Made by a program: the position numbers and the translations under genes
Notes under the pieces: generated by a model
The model's database searches: none
The model's input: the letters and a program-made list of their open reading frames with translations, nothing else
What the model was told of the DNA's origin: nothing
NCBI GenBank assembly: GCA_037445635.1
Contig: JBBIKC010000006.1
Span: forward strand, 1 to 64,000
Source of the DNA: JBFMCC01 sp037445635
GTDB taxonomy: Bacteria; Chloroflexota; Anaerolineae; Anaerolineales; Villigracilaceae
DNA: 64,000 nt
Reading direction: 5' to 3'
Shown here: positions 1 through 8,514 of the stretch, piece after piece
Layout: each line of letters begins with the position of its first letter
How positions within the stretch are numbered: position 1 is the first letter of the stretch

Positions 1-18
1 CAAATCCTCTCGCCCCGA
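1..18 (+). tRNA. 3' end of a tRNA, probably tRNA-Pro (truncated by window edge)
   Basis: The first bases read as the end of a T-loop, a T-stem 3' strand (CCTCT), an acceptor 3' strand (CGCCCCG) and discriminator A. A CGGGGCG acceptor with A73 is typical of bacterial tRNA-Pro. The anticodon lies outside the window, so the identity is an inference. CCA is not fully encoded. Confidence 0.55.
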
Positions 19-38
19 CTGGGAGTTCGAAGAATCGC

Positions 39-58
39 CCACCGGACGGGTGGTTTTT
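39..58 (+). terminator. Rho-independent terminator after the edge tRNA
   Basis: A 5-bp GC-rich stem (CCACC/GGTGG type) with a 5-nt loop is followed by five T residues, 20 nt after the tRNA end. Confidence 0.6.
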
Positions 59-116
59 GTTATGTGTGGTGACGACTTGTGTAGATTAACGATTGGACTT
101 GATATGTCATCGCGTC

Positions 117-153
117 GAGCGGAGCGGCGCATGGCGCCGCGAAGACGAGACGC
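117..153 (+). repeat. Dispersed repeat, copy 1
   Basis: This 37-bp segment is about 33/37 identical to the reverse complement of 38711-38747 and contains an internal palindrome around GGCGCATGGCGCC. The surrounding 59-288 stretch holds no credible gene. Confidence 0.6.
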
Positions 154-288
154 AGGATCCCATGGGTACCGCGCTTCGTATCCGCTCTACGCGTTGTTTT
201 TATGTAAGATTAATTTGCAACCCTACAAAAGTCGTCACTACTTTATCTTTCACTTGCCAAGCGCCTCCCATTCGATTATCCTTGCGCC

Positions 289-382
289 GGGAGTGGTTAA
301 GTCCCGGAGGGCTTCCCGGTCTTCAAAACCGGCGGCGGGTCGCGTTGCGGGCCGCGGTGGGTTCGACCCCCATCCACTCCCG
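289..382 (+). tRNA. selC: Selenocysteine tRNA (tRNA-Sec, anticodon TCA)
   Basis: The 94-nt sequence folds with an 8-bp acceptor (GGGAGTGG pairing CCACTCCC), an extended D-arm, an anticodon arm CCGGT-CTTCAAA-ACCGG with anticodon TCA, a long variable arm and a T-arm with loop TTCGACC. The length, the 8-bp acceptor, the long variable arm and the UGA-reading anticodon together identify bacterial tRNA-Sec. It ends in G followed by CC, much as E. coli selC ends in GCCA. Presence of selC implies that the organism decodes UGA as selenocysteine and should carry selA, selB and selD elsewhere; none of these is visible in the window. Confidence 0.92.
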
Positions 383-387
383 CCTAT

Positions 388-450
388 CTTTTGACGACGG
401 ACGACCGGCCGCGGACGCTCGTCGTCCATTGTCCGTGGTCTGTGGTCTAC
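388..450. repeat. Low-complexity GACGACGGACG / GTGGTCTGTGGTC repeat
   Basis: A run of near-repeats such as GACGACGGACGACC and GTCCGTGGTCTGTGGTC lies just before the site-2 protease gene. The same vocabulary occurs inside ligA at 17076-17137, so this is a member of a dispersed short-repeat family. Confidence 0.5.
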
Positions 451-460
451 ATGGTGATCT

Positions 461-1645
461 ATGTCAATTCCCGAATCCGAAATCCTGAACAGCCTTGTCT
501 CACGCGTATTTCGTATTGAAGACGTAACCCTGGGCGACGCGCAAAAGGGACACATCGTCCGCTACCGCGGCCGCCTGCTGAGCGACGATTCCGCCGCGGC
601 CTACGACCAGCTGGCTGAATCCGTTAAAGGATACAACCTCACGCCCCTCTTTCGCGAAGAAAACGGACAGCACGCCATCTACCTGGTGCACAGCCTGCCC
701 GCGCCGAAGCCGAATAATGTCAACATCAACATCATTCTTTTCGTGTTGACGGTCATCAGTGTCATGATTGCCGGCGCGCAGCCCGAAGGGCCGATCCCCT
801 CGGACACTTGGGGGCAGATTCTGCTTCTGCTTAAGAGTATTTTCACCGGCTGGCCGTTCGCGCTCAGCCTGCTGGGAATCCTGTTGGCGCACGAGTTCGG
901 TCATTATCTTGTCAGCCGCTATCACAAGACGCCCGCCACCCTGCCTTACTTCCTGCCTCTGCCGTTCAGTCCATTGGGGACGCTGGGCGCGTTCATTCGG
1001 ATGCAGGGCATCCCGAAGAACAAACGCACTCTCTTCGACATCGGCGTGGCAGGCCCATTGGCGGGGATGGTCATCGCCATTCCAGTCCTTTTCATTGGCC
1101 TCTTCCTCTCGACGACCGGCCCGGTGGAACCCTCGCCCGGCGGATTTATCGAAGGCAATTCCATCTTCTATCTTTTCTCGAAATTCCTGGTGTTCGGTCG
1201 GTTGTTGCCCGCTCCGGCCAGCCTGAACGGACTCTCCCCTCTGCTTTACTGGCTGAGGTATTTCTTCACCGGCATGCCCGTTCCCTTCGGCGGCACGGAC
1301 GTGTTCATCCATCCCGTCGCCTTCGCGGGCTGGGCGGGATTACTCGTCACGGCCATGAACCTCGTCCCGGTCGGCACGCTCGACGGCGGCCACGTCATCT
1401 ATGCGTTGTTTGGCGACAAGGCGCGGCGGGCTTACCCGTTCATCCTTGGCGCACTCATCGTGCTGGGCCTCGTCTGGAGCGGCTGGTGGACGTGGGCCTT
1501 CCTGCTCTTCTGGCTGGGACGCGTCCATGCCGAGCCGCTCGACCAGATCACTTCGCTCGATCCGCCGCGCCGCGCGGTGGCGGTCTTTGCCATCGTTCTA
1601 TTCATCCTCGTTTTCACTCCCGTCCCGATGGTGATGCTTGGGTAG
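461..1645 (+). CDS. Site-2 protease family (M50) membrane metalloprotease
   Basis: This 394-residue membrane protein is an intramembrane zinc protease of the S2P/M50 family, which cleaves transmembrane segments in regulated proteolysis. The zinc motif HEFGH lies at about residues 144-148 inside a hydrophobic helix, and the third ligand region NLVPVGTLDGGH near residue 300 matches the family's NxxPxxxLDGG signature. An N-terminal soluble domain of about 85 residues precedes the first membrane helix, and six or more hydrophobic segments are visible. The start is the first ATG in frame; the ribosome site is weak. The gene is followed at 12 nt by a lipoprotein gene. No substrate, such as an anti-sigma factor, is adjacent; the anti-sigma gene at 4938 is a possible target by proximity only. 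Confidence 0.88.
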   Translation: MSIPESEILNSLVSRVFRIEDVTLGDAQKGHIVRYRGRLLSDDSAAAYDQLAESVKGYNLTPLFREENGQHAIYLVHSLPAPKPNNVNINIILFVLTVISVMIAGAQPEGPIPSDTWGQILLLLKSIFTGWPFALSLLGILLAHEFGHYLVSRYHKTPATLPYFLPLPFSPLGTLGAFIRMQGIPKNKRTLFDIGVAGPLAGMVIAIPVLFIGLFLSTTGPVEPSPGGFIEGNSIFYLFSKFLVFGRLLPAPASLNGLSPLLYWLRYFFTGMPVPFGGTDVFIHPVAFAGWAGLLVTAMNLVPVGTLDGGHVIYALFGDKARRAYPFILGALIVLGLVWSGWWTWAFLLFWLGRVHAEPLDQITSLDPPRRAVAVFAIVLFILVFTPVPMVMLG

Positions 1646-1657
1646 GGAAAACAGCAA

Positions 1658-3064
1658 ATGAGCAACTTGGCAAATCGGCAAATGCGTGATTCTTTCGCGG
1701 CGCGCCCTTCTGGTATCTTTCCTCTTTTATCCTTCATCTTCGTTTTCCTCTCGGCCTGCGCGCCGGTCGATTTAACGGCGGCCAGCCCCACGTCCACGCC
1801 CGAGACGGAGGTGACGCCGGCGCCCACCGCGATCCCGGTCGGCAGTCTGGGCGTCGAAGCGGATGCGCTGCGCGGCGTCACGGTCACAGTCTGGCATCCG
1901 TGGTTCGGGTCCGAGGCGTCGCTCCTCGAAACGCAGGCGGCCGAGTTCAACACCAGCAATGAATGGGGCATCACGGTTCTGACCGCCGGGCAGGGAAACT
2001 ACACCGAGTTGTTCAACAACGTGACCGCCGCGCTGGTGGGCGTGGAACAACCCGACCTGGTGATCGCGTTGCCCGAGCACGCGTTGTTCTGGCGCGAGCA
2101 GGACGGCGTGGTGGATTTGACTCCTTACATGAACGATCCGCTGTGGGGGCTGGCCGACTCCGAATCCATTGCGCCCGCGCTGTGGGCGCAGGATCAGGTG
2201 GACGGAAAAATTCTCGGCGCGCCCGCGCAGCGCTCCGCCCGCTTCCTTTTCTACAACCAGACCTGGGCGCGCGAACTCGGCTTCGATTCGCCGCCCGCCA
2301 CACCCGGCGAGTTCCGCGAACAGGCCTGCGCGGCGAATCAATCGTTTCGCAAAAACGAGGAGCAGTCCGATGACGGCTTCGGCGGCTGGTATGTGGATAC
2401 GCAGACGATGACACCGCTCTCCTGGATGCTGGCTTTCGGCGATGGCCCGTTGCAGGAAGGCGGTTTCCGTTTTCTGAAACCCGATAACCTCGAAGCCATG
2501 CGCTTCGTCAAAACGCTGGCCGAGGACGGCTGTGCCTGGCAATCATCGGAGGCAAATCCTTTCGACGAGTTCGCGGCGCGGCGCGCCCTGTTCGTCACGG
2601 GAAGCCTCGAAGACCTGCCCGCGCAAAGCCGCGCCTTCACCGCGCTCGGCGGTGACGACGAGTGGACGGTCATTCCATTTCCTGATGAAACGCTTGTCAT
2701 CTATGGCTCGTCCTTCGTGCTCATCCCCTCGACCAAGGAAGAACAACTGGCCGCGTGGCTGTTCGTCCGCTGGATGCTTTCGGACGCGAACCAGGCGCGC
2801 TGGGTGAAATCCACCGGCCTGTTTCCGCTTCGCCCCTCGACCCTGGAACTGGCCGCCGATTACGAAGCGACTCATCCGCAATGGGCCGAGGCCGTTAAAT
2901 TGATCCCGCTCGGACAGACCTATCCGCAACTGGCCGAATGGCGCACCGTCAAACTGATTCTGGGCGACGGCTTCAACTTTATGTTCCGCGTCGGCACGCC
3001 CAGCGGACAAGTGCCCGTCATCCTGCGCCAGATGGATGAGGCCGTCGCCGATCTGCGCGAGTAA
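1658..3064 (+). CDS. Extracellular solute-binding lipoprotein (ABC transporter family 1)
   Basis: The 468-residue product is a periplasmic-binding-protein fold of the family 1 (sugar-type) class. A signal peptide ends in the lipobox LSAC at residues 31-34, so the mature protein is lipid-anchored. A Ser/Thr/Pro-rich linker follows, then a binding-protein body with motifs such as VTVWHPWFG at its start and aromatic-rich ligand-cleft segments. An alternative start at 1682 would give a more standard signal peptide. No permease or ATPase genes are nearby, so it is an orphan binding protein in this window; the ligand cannot be named. Confidence 0.85.
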   Translation: MSNLANRQMRDSFAARPSGIFPLLSFIFVFLSACAPVDLTAASPTSTPETEVTPAPTAIPVGSLGVEADALRGVTVTVWHPWFGSEASLLETQAAEFNTSNEWGITVLTAGQGNYTELFNNVTAALVGVEQPDLVIALPEHALFWREQDGVVDLTPYMNDPLWGLADSESIAPALWAQDQVDGKILGAPAQRSARFLFYNQTWARELGFDSPPATPGEFREQACAANQSFRKNEEQSDDGFGGWYVDTQTMTPLSWMLAFGDGPLQEGGFRFLKPDNLEAMRFVKTLAEDGCAWQSSEANPFDEFAARRALFVTGSLEDLPAQSRAFTALGGDDEWTVIPFPDETLVIYGSSFVLIPSTKEEQLAAWLFVRWMLSDANQARWVKSTGLFPLRPSTLELAADYEATHPQWAEAVKLIPLGQTYPQLAEWRTVKLILGDGFNFMFRVGTPSGQVPVILRQMDEAVADLRE

Positions 3065-3077
3065 ACTCGGAACTCTT

Positions 3078-4265
3078 ATGAAACCCAACAGAATATGGAT
3101 TGTCCCGGTCATCCTGCTGGCGTTCTGCGCGGCTCTTCTCTGGCCGTACTTCTCGGGCGCGCAATTGCCCGAATCCAGCGCAATCGCCTTCGGGTCCGAA
3201 ACGGTGCGGGCGGAGGTGGTGACCGTCATCGAAGAGGGGACGATTGACCTCGGCGGTCACGTCCAGCCGTATCAGATCGTCCGCGTCAAATTGCTGGAGG
3301 GGGAGTACGCGGGTATCCAAATGGAAATTGATTATGGCCGCCGCCAGGTGCGCCAGGACGATTATCTCCTCAGGCCCGGCGACCGCGTCCTCGTCACCGT
3401 GAGCAAGACGCCGGAGAACCTCGTCAACGCCTATTTCGTGGATCATGTGCGCAGCACGTCGCTGCTTTGGCTGCTGGGAATCTTTGCCGCGGCCATCCTG
3501 CTCATCAGCCGCTGGAAGGGATTGCGCTCGCTCGTCAGCATGGCCTTCAGCCTGTTCGTGATCGTCGCGTACATCATCCCGCACATCCTGGCGGGCGAAG
3601 ACCCGCTCACGGTCAGCATCATCGGCTCGGCCATCCTGCTGGCGGTCACGCTGTATCTCACCTATGGCTGGAATCTCAAAACGCACGCGGCGGTGGTGAG
3701 CATGATCCTGTCGCTGCTGTTGACCGGCGCGCTGGCCGCGGTGTTCGTCGTGTTTGCGCGCCTGAACGGTTCGGGCGACGAGAACAGCATGTTCCTGGTG
3801 CAGTCGCTGGCCGCGTCCATCAACCTGCGCGGGCTCCTGCTGGGCGGGATGATCATCGGCGCGCTGGGTGTGCTCGACGACCTCGTCACGACCCAGGCCT
3901 CCGCCGTCTTCGAACTCCACGCCGCCAACCCGGACCTGGGCCTGCGCGGCCTGTTCCGATCCGCCATGCGCATCGGGCAGGACCACGTGGCAGCCACCGT
4001 CAATACGCTGGTGCTGGCCTACGCCGGCGCGGCATTGCCGATGCTCCTGCTGTTCTCCCTCGCCCGCGGCGACTACGGCAACCTGGTCAATTTTGCCTTC
4101 GTAGCCGAGGAGATCGTGCGGACGCTGGTCGGCTCGCTGGGATTGATCGCGGCCGTGCCGCTGACCACGGTCCTCGCGGCCGGGCTGGCAATGAACGGCC
4201 ACAGGCTGGGCGCCTGGGGCGCGGTTTTGGGTCCGCGGAATAGCGGCGAGGGGCATCATCATTAA
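3078..4265 (+). CDS. YibE/F family membrane protein
   Basis: The 395-residue protein has an N-terminal membrane anchor, a beta-rich domain of about 100 residues (segments such as EGTIDLGGHVQPYQIVRVKL) and then seven or eight transmembrane helices. This is the YibE/F-like architecture. The helical half contains LRGLLLGGMIIGALGVLDD, a characteristic stretch of the family. The transported substrate and function of YibE/F proteins are not established. The start at 3078 lies 13 nt after the previous stop, and the protein then begins MKPNRIW with a clear signal-anchor; an upstream in-frame start would overlap the previous gene. It may be co-transcribed with the lipoprotein gene. Confidence 0.85.
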   Translation: MKPNRIWIVPVILLAFCAALLWPYFSGAQLPESSAIAFGSETVRAEVVTVIEEGTIDLGGHVQPYQIVRVKLLEGEYAGIQMEIDYGRRQVRQDDYLLRPGDRVLVTVSKTPENLVNAYFVDHVRSTSLLWLLGIFAAAILLISRWKGLRSLVSMAFSLFVIVAYIIPHILAGEDPLTVSIIGSAILLAVTLYLTYGWNLKTHAAVVSMILSLLLTGALAAVFVVFARLNGSGDENSMFLVQSLAASINLRGLLLGGMIIGALGVLDDLVTTQASAVFELHAANPDLGLRGLFRSAMRIGQDHVAATVNTLVLAYAGAALPMLLLFSLARGDYGNLVNFAFVAEEIVRTLVGSLGLIAAVPLTTVLAAGLAMNGHRLGAWGAVLGPRNSGEGHHH

Positions 4266-4306
4266 AATTTCTTAACTATTTGCAAGGTGATTATGTTGTG
4301 AAGAAG

Positions 4307-4332
4307 TGCAACTTTGCCCGCCTCCCGGCGTA
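4307..4332 (+). promoter_or_regulatory. ECF-type promoter of the sigma factor operon
   Basis: TGCAAC and CGTA are separated so that AAC-N16-CGTA is exact, which is the classical extracytoplasmic-function sigma promoter layout (as for SigW). It lies 29 nt before the start codon of the ECF sigma factor, suggesting autoregulation. Confidence 0.6.
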
Positions 4333-4360
4333 AGCAAAGGTAGCAAATCAAGGAGAATGC

Positions 4361-4957
4361 GTGAACGAGGAACAGGCCTGGGTCATCCGGGCCCAACGCG
4401 GCGACCAGGATGCCTTCACCATGCTGGTGGAGACGTATCAAAAACCGGTCTATAACCTGTGCTATCGCATGTTAGGCGAGCCTGAGGCGGCCGAAGACGC
4501 CGCCCAGGAGACCTTCCTGCGGGCGTTTCAGCATCTCGCCCGTTACGATACCGGAAGGTCGTTTGCGACCTGGCTCCTTTCCATCGCGGCTCACTATTGC
4601 ATTGACCGCCTGCGCCGCCGCAAGTTGAATGTCTTTTCGATTGACGAGGACGAGGAATCGGACTACGAACTGCCCGACGCCTCGGCCCTCAACCCGGAGC
4701 ACGAATCGGTGCGCCGCGAGGATCGCGACCATCTGCATCGCCTGTTGTCCTCGCTGGAGGCCACCGACCGGGCGGCGATCGTCCTGCGTTACTGGCACGA
4801 CTATTCGGAGCAGGAGATCGCCGATACGCTCTCCCTGACGGTCAGCGCGGTGAAGAGCCGCCTGCACCGGGCGCGTCGGGCTTTGGGCAGTCTCTGGGAA
4901 CGGAGTATGCCCCAGCCCCGCGCAGAAAGGAAACGCTATGAATCACCGGCCTTTTGA
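4361..4957 (+). CDS. ECF RNA polymerase sigma factor (sigma-70 family)
   Basis: The 198-residue product directs RNA polymerase to a stress regulon. Region 2 runs from about residue 15 to 90 (VETYQKPVYNLCYRMLG, DAAQETFLRAFQHL) and region 4 from about 125 to 180 (IVLRYWHDYSEQEIADTL, AVKSRLHRARRAL). There is no region 1.1 or 3, as expected for ECF sigmas. The start is GTG, decided by an AAGGAG ribosome site 6 nt upstream. It overlaps the anti-sigma gene by 20 nt and is preceded by an ECF-type promoter, so it probably controls its own operon. Confidence 0.95.
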   Translation: MNEEQAWVIRAQRGDQDAFTMLVETYQKPVYNLCYRMLGEPEAAEDAAQETFLRAFQHLARYDTGRSFATWLLSIAAHYCIDRLRRRKLNVFSIDEDEESDYELPDASALNPEHESVRREDRDHLHRLLSSLEATDRAAIVLRYWHDYSEQEIADTLSLTVSAVKSRLHRARRALGSLWERSMPQPRAERKRYESPAF

Positions 4958-5462
4958 AGATTGGCTGCTGGACGATAAATTACTGAAGCCCGAAGAGGAC
5001 CGGGAACTCCAACTGCATCTGCAAACCTGCCGTCATTGTGCGGCGCTGTGGGAGGCCGACCTGGCCCTGCGTTCTGCAAAGAGCCTCGCGCCGGCGCCCG
5101 GGTTCACGGCGCGCTTCCAGGCGCGGCTGGCGGCGCAGCGCGTCCGCGAAAGACGAAGCCAGGTAGTCGGCGGCCTGCTGCTGGTCGTGGCCGGACTCGG
5201 GCTGGTCGTCTGGTTGACCGGTCCCTACCTGCTCGAATTTTTCAGTTCGCCCGCGACGTGGATCACAACCTGGGTAGGGGTGTTGCTTGGCGTTCTTGAG
5301 ACAATGCGCGCCCTGGGCGAGGTCGGGTCGGTTTTATTTCGCGTCATCCCGGGACTGATTCCTCCGTTCGCGTGGATGGTGCTGATCTCAGGGACCGCCG
5401 GGCTGGGGCTGTTATGGTCGGTATCTCTCTGGCGGTTCACGCGAGTTACACGAGGAGCATGA
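4938..5462 (+). CDS. Anti-sigma factor with zinc-binding HxxxCxxC (ZAS/zf-HC2) domain
   Basis: The 174-residue membrane protein should hold the upstream ECF sigma inactive. His27, Cys31 and Cys34 form the HxxxCxxC zinc signature of ZAS anti-sigma domains. Two hydrophobic segments follow, at about residues 78-100 and 145-165. It overlaps the sigma gene at its start and shares an ATGA with the next gene at its end, so the three are translationally coupled. The signal that releases the sigma factor is not evident. Confidence 0.88.
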   Translation: MNHRPFEDWLLDDKLLKPEEDRELQLHLQTCRHCAALWEADLALRSAKSLAPAPGFTARFQARLAAQRVRERRSQVVGGLLLVVAGLGLVVWLTGPYLLEFFSSPATWITTWVGVLLGVLETMRALGEVGSVLFRVIPGLIPPFAWMVLISGTAGLGLLWSVSLWRFTRVTRGA

Positions 5463-6439
5463 ATATGAAACCTATGAAGAAAATCCTTGTAGTTGCTTTG
5501 TTACTCACCCTTCTATTACTCCCGGCCCGGCCTGCGGCGGCCAAAGGCCTGCTCGATGGGCAGGTGATCTTCGGCGAGAACTTTACGCTGAAAAGCGGCG
5601 AGACCCTGGATGGCGACCTGGTGGTCTTTGGCGGCAACGTGACCGTGGAAGAGGACGCGCTGTTGGACGGTAGTCTGGTGGTCATCGGCGGCAACATCAC
5701 GGTGCACGGCTCGGTCGAAAGCGACGTGGTGATCATCGGCGGGACGATTTCGCTGGAAGAAACGGCCATCGTCAAAGGCGACGTGGTCTCGGTGGGCGGG
5801 GTGATCAGCCGCGCCGACGGGGCCTTGGTGGAAGGCGATATCATCGAAAACAACGGGCCGTCCATTCAGATTCCCGATGTGCCGAATGCGCCCAACGTCT
5901 CGCCAGTTCGGGTAAGCGTCAATCCGTTTGCCAATGTCTTCCAACTTGTCTTTCAGGCGATCGGTGTGGCGGCGCTGGCAATGTTGCTGGTTCTGTTCAT
6001 GCAACCGCAGTTGGAACGGGTGTCGCGCGCGGTGGTGGCCAATCCGCTGATCCCCGGCAGTGTGGGGATGCTGGTGGTCTTCCTCGCTCCGCTGGCGCTG
6101 GTGTTGATGGTCGTGACCATCCTGCTTATTCCAGTTGCTTTCGTCGCCGTCCTGTTGCTCGTACTGGCCTGGCTGTTCGGCGTCATCGCCATCGGCATGG
6201 AGGTCGGTGAGCGATTCACCCAGGCCATCCACCAGGACTGGGCGCCGGTGTTCAAGGCGGGCTTTGGTACCCTCCTGCTGATGCTTGTCGTCGGCGGCGT
6301 GGGATTAGTTCCCTGTGTCGGATGGCTGGCACCGTTCCTCGTCGGGTTGACCGGCATCGGTGCGGTCACGCTGACCCTGTTCGGGTCGCGCGTCTACCCG
6401 CCGCCCGCGCCCCTCGTCGAGGTCCCGCCCGCCTCGTAG
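5459..6439 (+). CDS. Membrane-anchored bactofilin-like polymer-forming protein
   Basis: The 326-residue product begins with a signal peptide (MKKILVVALLLTLLLLPA). About 100 residues of short repeats follow, such as GDLVVFGGNVTVEEDALLDG and SDVVIIGGTISLEETAI, typical of the right-handed beta-helix of bactofilin/polymer-forming proteins. Three or four hydrophobic helices make up the C-terminal half. The start ATG overlaps the anti-sigma stop (ATGA) and is preceded by GAGGAG. Being third in the sigma/anti-sigma operon suggests an envelope-stress output. Because of the signal peptide the beta-helix probably lies outside the membrane, unlike cytoplasmic bactofilins. Confidence 0.75.
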   Translation: MNMKPMKKILVVALLLTLLLLPARPAAAKGLLDGQVIFGENFTLKSGETLDGDLVVFGGNVTVEEDALLDGSLVVIGGNITVHGSVESDVVIIGGTISLEETAIVKGDVVSVGGVISRADGALVEGDIIENNGPSIQIPDVPNAPNVSPVRVSVNPFANVFQLVFQAIGVAALAMLLVLFMQPQLERVSRAVVANPLIPGSVGMLVVFLAPLALVLMVVTILLIPVAFVAVLLLVLAWLFGVIAIGMEVGERFTQAIHQDWAPVFKAGFGTLLLMLVVGGVGLVPCVGWLAPFLVGLTGIGAVTLTLFGSRVYPPPAPLVEVPPAS

Positions 6440-6464
6440 CCACAGGGCGATGTGATAGAATTCA

Positions 6465-6496
6465 CCTGCTTCAGAGCGATCCCTGAAGCAGGTTTT
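6465..6496 (+). terminator. Terminator of the sigma operon
   Basis: A perfect 10-bp stem CCTGCTTCAG/CTGAAGCAGG with an 8-nt loop is followed by TTTT. Confidence 0.75.
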
Positions 6497-6575
6497 CATT
6501 TCCCGCGGGGGTCTCGACGCGGCTCGAAATATCTTCAGCCTGCTCGACCCGCGAACAGTCCAAATAAAGGTTTCT

Positions 6576-7688
6576 ATGTCCCCCAGGAAAGATTCGACCA
6601 ACACACCCATTCATCCCAACCCGCCGCCGCTGGTGCGCGTCTCTGGCACGCACCGCGAAATGGGACGTCAGATCGGCGAGGCCTGTAAAACGCAGGTGCA
6701 GCACAGTATCGAAAATGCGCGCGTCCTGCTGGCCGGTGCGTATGACCAGATCGCGCTCACGTGGGAGGGCGCGCAGATCCAGGCCCGCAAGTACATGCCT
6801 TTTTCGCAGGAGCGTTATCCAAAGTACGTGGAGGAAGTGCAGGGCATTGCCGAGGGCGCGGGCGTTTCGTACGACGACCTGGCGGTCGCCAATGCCATGG
6901 AAGCGGTCACGATGGACGCGTTACACCTGACGCGCTGTACCAGCCTGGCAGTCAACGAACAGCGCACGGCCGACGGTCACGTGCTGGTGGCGCACAACGA
7001 GGATTGGTTGCCGGAAGACGAGGAGGATGTCTTCATCATCCATGCCTCGCCGAAGGACGAACCTCCGTTCCTTGCCATGACCTATGGCGGGCTCCTGCCC
7101 AATATCGGATTCAACGCGTATGGCATTGCCCAGTTGTGCGATTCGGTCTATCCCAACGATTCGCGCATCGGCGTGCCGCGCATCTTTGTCTCGCGCGCGG
7201 TGCTGGCCGCCAGGACGCCGGGCGAGGCCATCCGCGCCGCGCTCATCCCGCACCGCGCCGCGGGTTACAATCACCTGCTCGTTCACGAAAGCGGGGAGAT
7301 CTACAGCGTGGAAGTCTCGGCGCGGCGCTTCGCGATTCTCTACGGAGAGGACGGCTACCTGGTGCACACCAATCACTTCCTCTCCGAGAACATGAAACAA
7401 ATCGAGAGTGATCCCGAGGAGTTGATCTCGTCGCGCGTGCGTTATTTCCGCGCGCTGCGGCTGGTGAAGCACGAGGCCAGCCATACGATCAAGACCCTGC
7501 AGGCCATCCAGCGCGACCATGTCAATTTCTCGAATTCCATCTGCAATCATGCCATTGACGCAAACGATCCGCTCGACCGCGAAAAGACCATCAACGCGCT
7601 CATCATTGACCTGACGGCGCGCGAGATGCATCTGGCCTGGGGCAACCCGTGCAAGAATGTCTATCACACGTTCCATCTGGACGCGTGA
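6576..7688 (+). CDS. C45 family peptidase / acyl-CoA:6-aminopenicillanate acyltransferase-like NTN hydrolase
   Basis: The 370-residue product belongs to the C45 (acyltransferase/phospholipase B-like) N-terminal-nucleophile hydrolases, which cut themselves to expose a Cys. The nucleophile candidate is Cys121 in the motif TRCTSLAVN, followed by GHVLVAHNEDW, the conserved Asn/Glu/Asp block of the family. No signal peptide is seen, so it is likely cytoplasmic. It stands alone between two terminators. The natural substrate is unknown; amide bonds of peptides or acyl-amino acids are usual for the family. Confidence 0.85.
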   Translation: MSPRKDSTNTPIHPNPPPLVRVSGTHREMGRQIGEACKTQVQHSIENARVLLAGAYDQIALTWEGAQIQARKYMPFSQERYPKYVEEVQGIAEGAGVSYDDLAVANAMEAVTMDALHLTRCTSLAVNEQRTADGHVLVAHNEDWLPEDEEDVFIIHASPKDEPPFLAMTYGGLLPNIGFNAYGIAQLCDSVYPNDSRIGVPRIFVSRAVLAARTPGEAIRAALIPHRAAGYNHLLVHESGEIYSVEVSARRFAILYGEDGYLVHTNHFLSENMKQIESDPEELISSRVRYFRALRLVKHEASHTIKTLQAIQRDHVNFSNSICNHAIDANDPLDREKTINALIIDLTAREMHLAWGNPCKNVYHTFHLDA

Positions 7689-7710
7689 TGGATCGGACCG
7701 CAGAATGCGA

Positions 7711-7740
7711 CGTCCCGAAGGTTTGAGAATCTTCGGGACG
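7711..7740. terminator. Bidirectional terminator between convergent genes
   Basis: A perfect 10-bp stem CGTCCCGAAG/CTTCGGGACG separates the C45 gene (+) and nadD (-). The same stem sequence recurs at 19999-20037. Confidence 0.7.
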
Positions 7741-7751
7741 TTGTGTTTCGG

Positions 7752-8360
7752 TCAGGAATTTCGGTAGAGGCGTTCTTTTTGAATGTACTCGTACACGGCG
7801 GGCGGAAGGTAGTATCGCACGCTGATGCCCGCGGCCACGCGGCGGCGAATCTCGGACGAGGCGATCTCCAGCAGGGGCGCGTCCACGAAACGGAGTCTGG
7901 CGCGCAGGCCCGGCAGGAGGCTCTCCAGCGCGGCCAGGTCGGCGGAATCGCCCGGGCGGCGCATCACGCCGATTTCGCGGCACGCAGACACAAGGTCCGC
8001 GGCGAGGCGCCAGGTGGGCAGGTCGCGCAATGAGTCGCCGCCGATGACGAGGATGATGTCCGCGGAGGGAAATTGGTCCTGAACCAGCCGCACGGTGTCC
8101 AGCGTGTAGTGCGGGCCGGGACGGTCGAGTTCGAGGCGCGAAAGTTCGAAGGCGGGATTGTCGGAAATGGCGCGTTGGAGCATTTCCAGCCGGTGTTCGG
8201 GCGAGGTGACGACCTGTTTTAACTTGTGCGGCGGGTTGGGGGTGAGCACCCACAGCAGGCGCGACAGGTTGAGTTGCGCGCAGGCTTCGCTGGCGAGGAT
8301 CAGGTGGCCGAGATGGGGCGGGTCGAAGGTGCCGCCGAAGATGCCGATGCGTTCCGTCAT
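7752..8360 (-). CDS. nadD: Nicotinate-nucleotide adenylyltransferase
   Basis: The 202-residue enzyme adenylates nicotinate mononucleotide to deamido-NAD in NAD biosynthesis. The nucleotidyltransferase signature GGTFDPPHLGHL at residues 9-20 and the C-terminal SSSEIRRRV-type motif (here ASSEIRRRV) are intact, and the length is normal. A TATACT box sits 7 nt before the ATG, implying a leaderless transcript. It is divergent from the CHAT/STAND module and unrelated to it in function, unless NAD consumption by the SIR2-like domain matters. Confidence 0.95.
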   Translation of the reverse strand: MTERIGIFGGTFDPPHLGHLILASEACAQLNLSRLLWVLTPNPPHKLKQVVTSPEHRLEMLQRAISDNPAFELSRLELDRPGPHYTLDTVRLVQDQFPSADIILVIGGDSLRDLPTWRLAADLVSACREIGVMRRPGDSADLAALESLLPGLRARLRFVDAPLLEIASSEIRRRVAAGISVRYYLPPAVYEYIQKERLYRNS

Positions 8361-8367
8361 GGGAGGA

Positions 8368-8373
8368 AGTATA
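8368..8373 (-). promoter_or_regulatory. -10 box of nadD (leaderless type)
   Basis: TATACT on the minus strand, 7 nt before the start codon. Confidence 0.5.
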
Positions 8374-8445
8374 ACGCATCGCGCGGATTGTAATCATTGG
8401 AGTGAAAATTTGGAGAATACAGGGATGAATAAACAGGATTTGTTG

Positions 8446-8451
8446 TATAAT
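8446..8451 (+). promoter_or_regulatory. -10 box of the CHAT/STAND/C25 module
   Basis: TATAAT lies 63 nt upstream of the first gene's TTG start, the only good -10 match in this divergent intergenic region on the plus strand. Confidence 0.45.
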
Positions 8452-8514
8452 CCGCTTGCGCCTACCGGTACGGTGAAATCGCGAGTGTGCTCCAGATAGA
8501 AGGAAACGGTTGAT

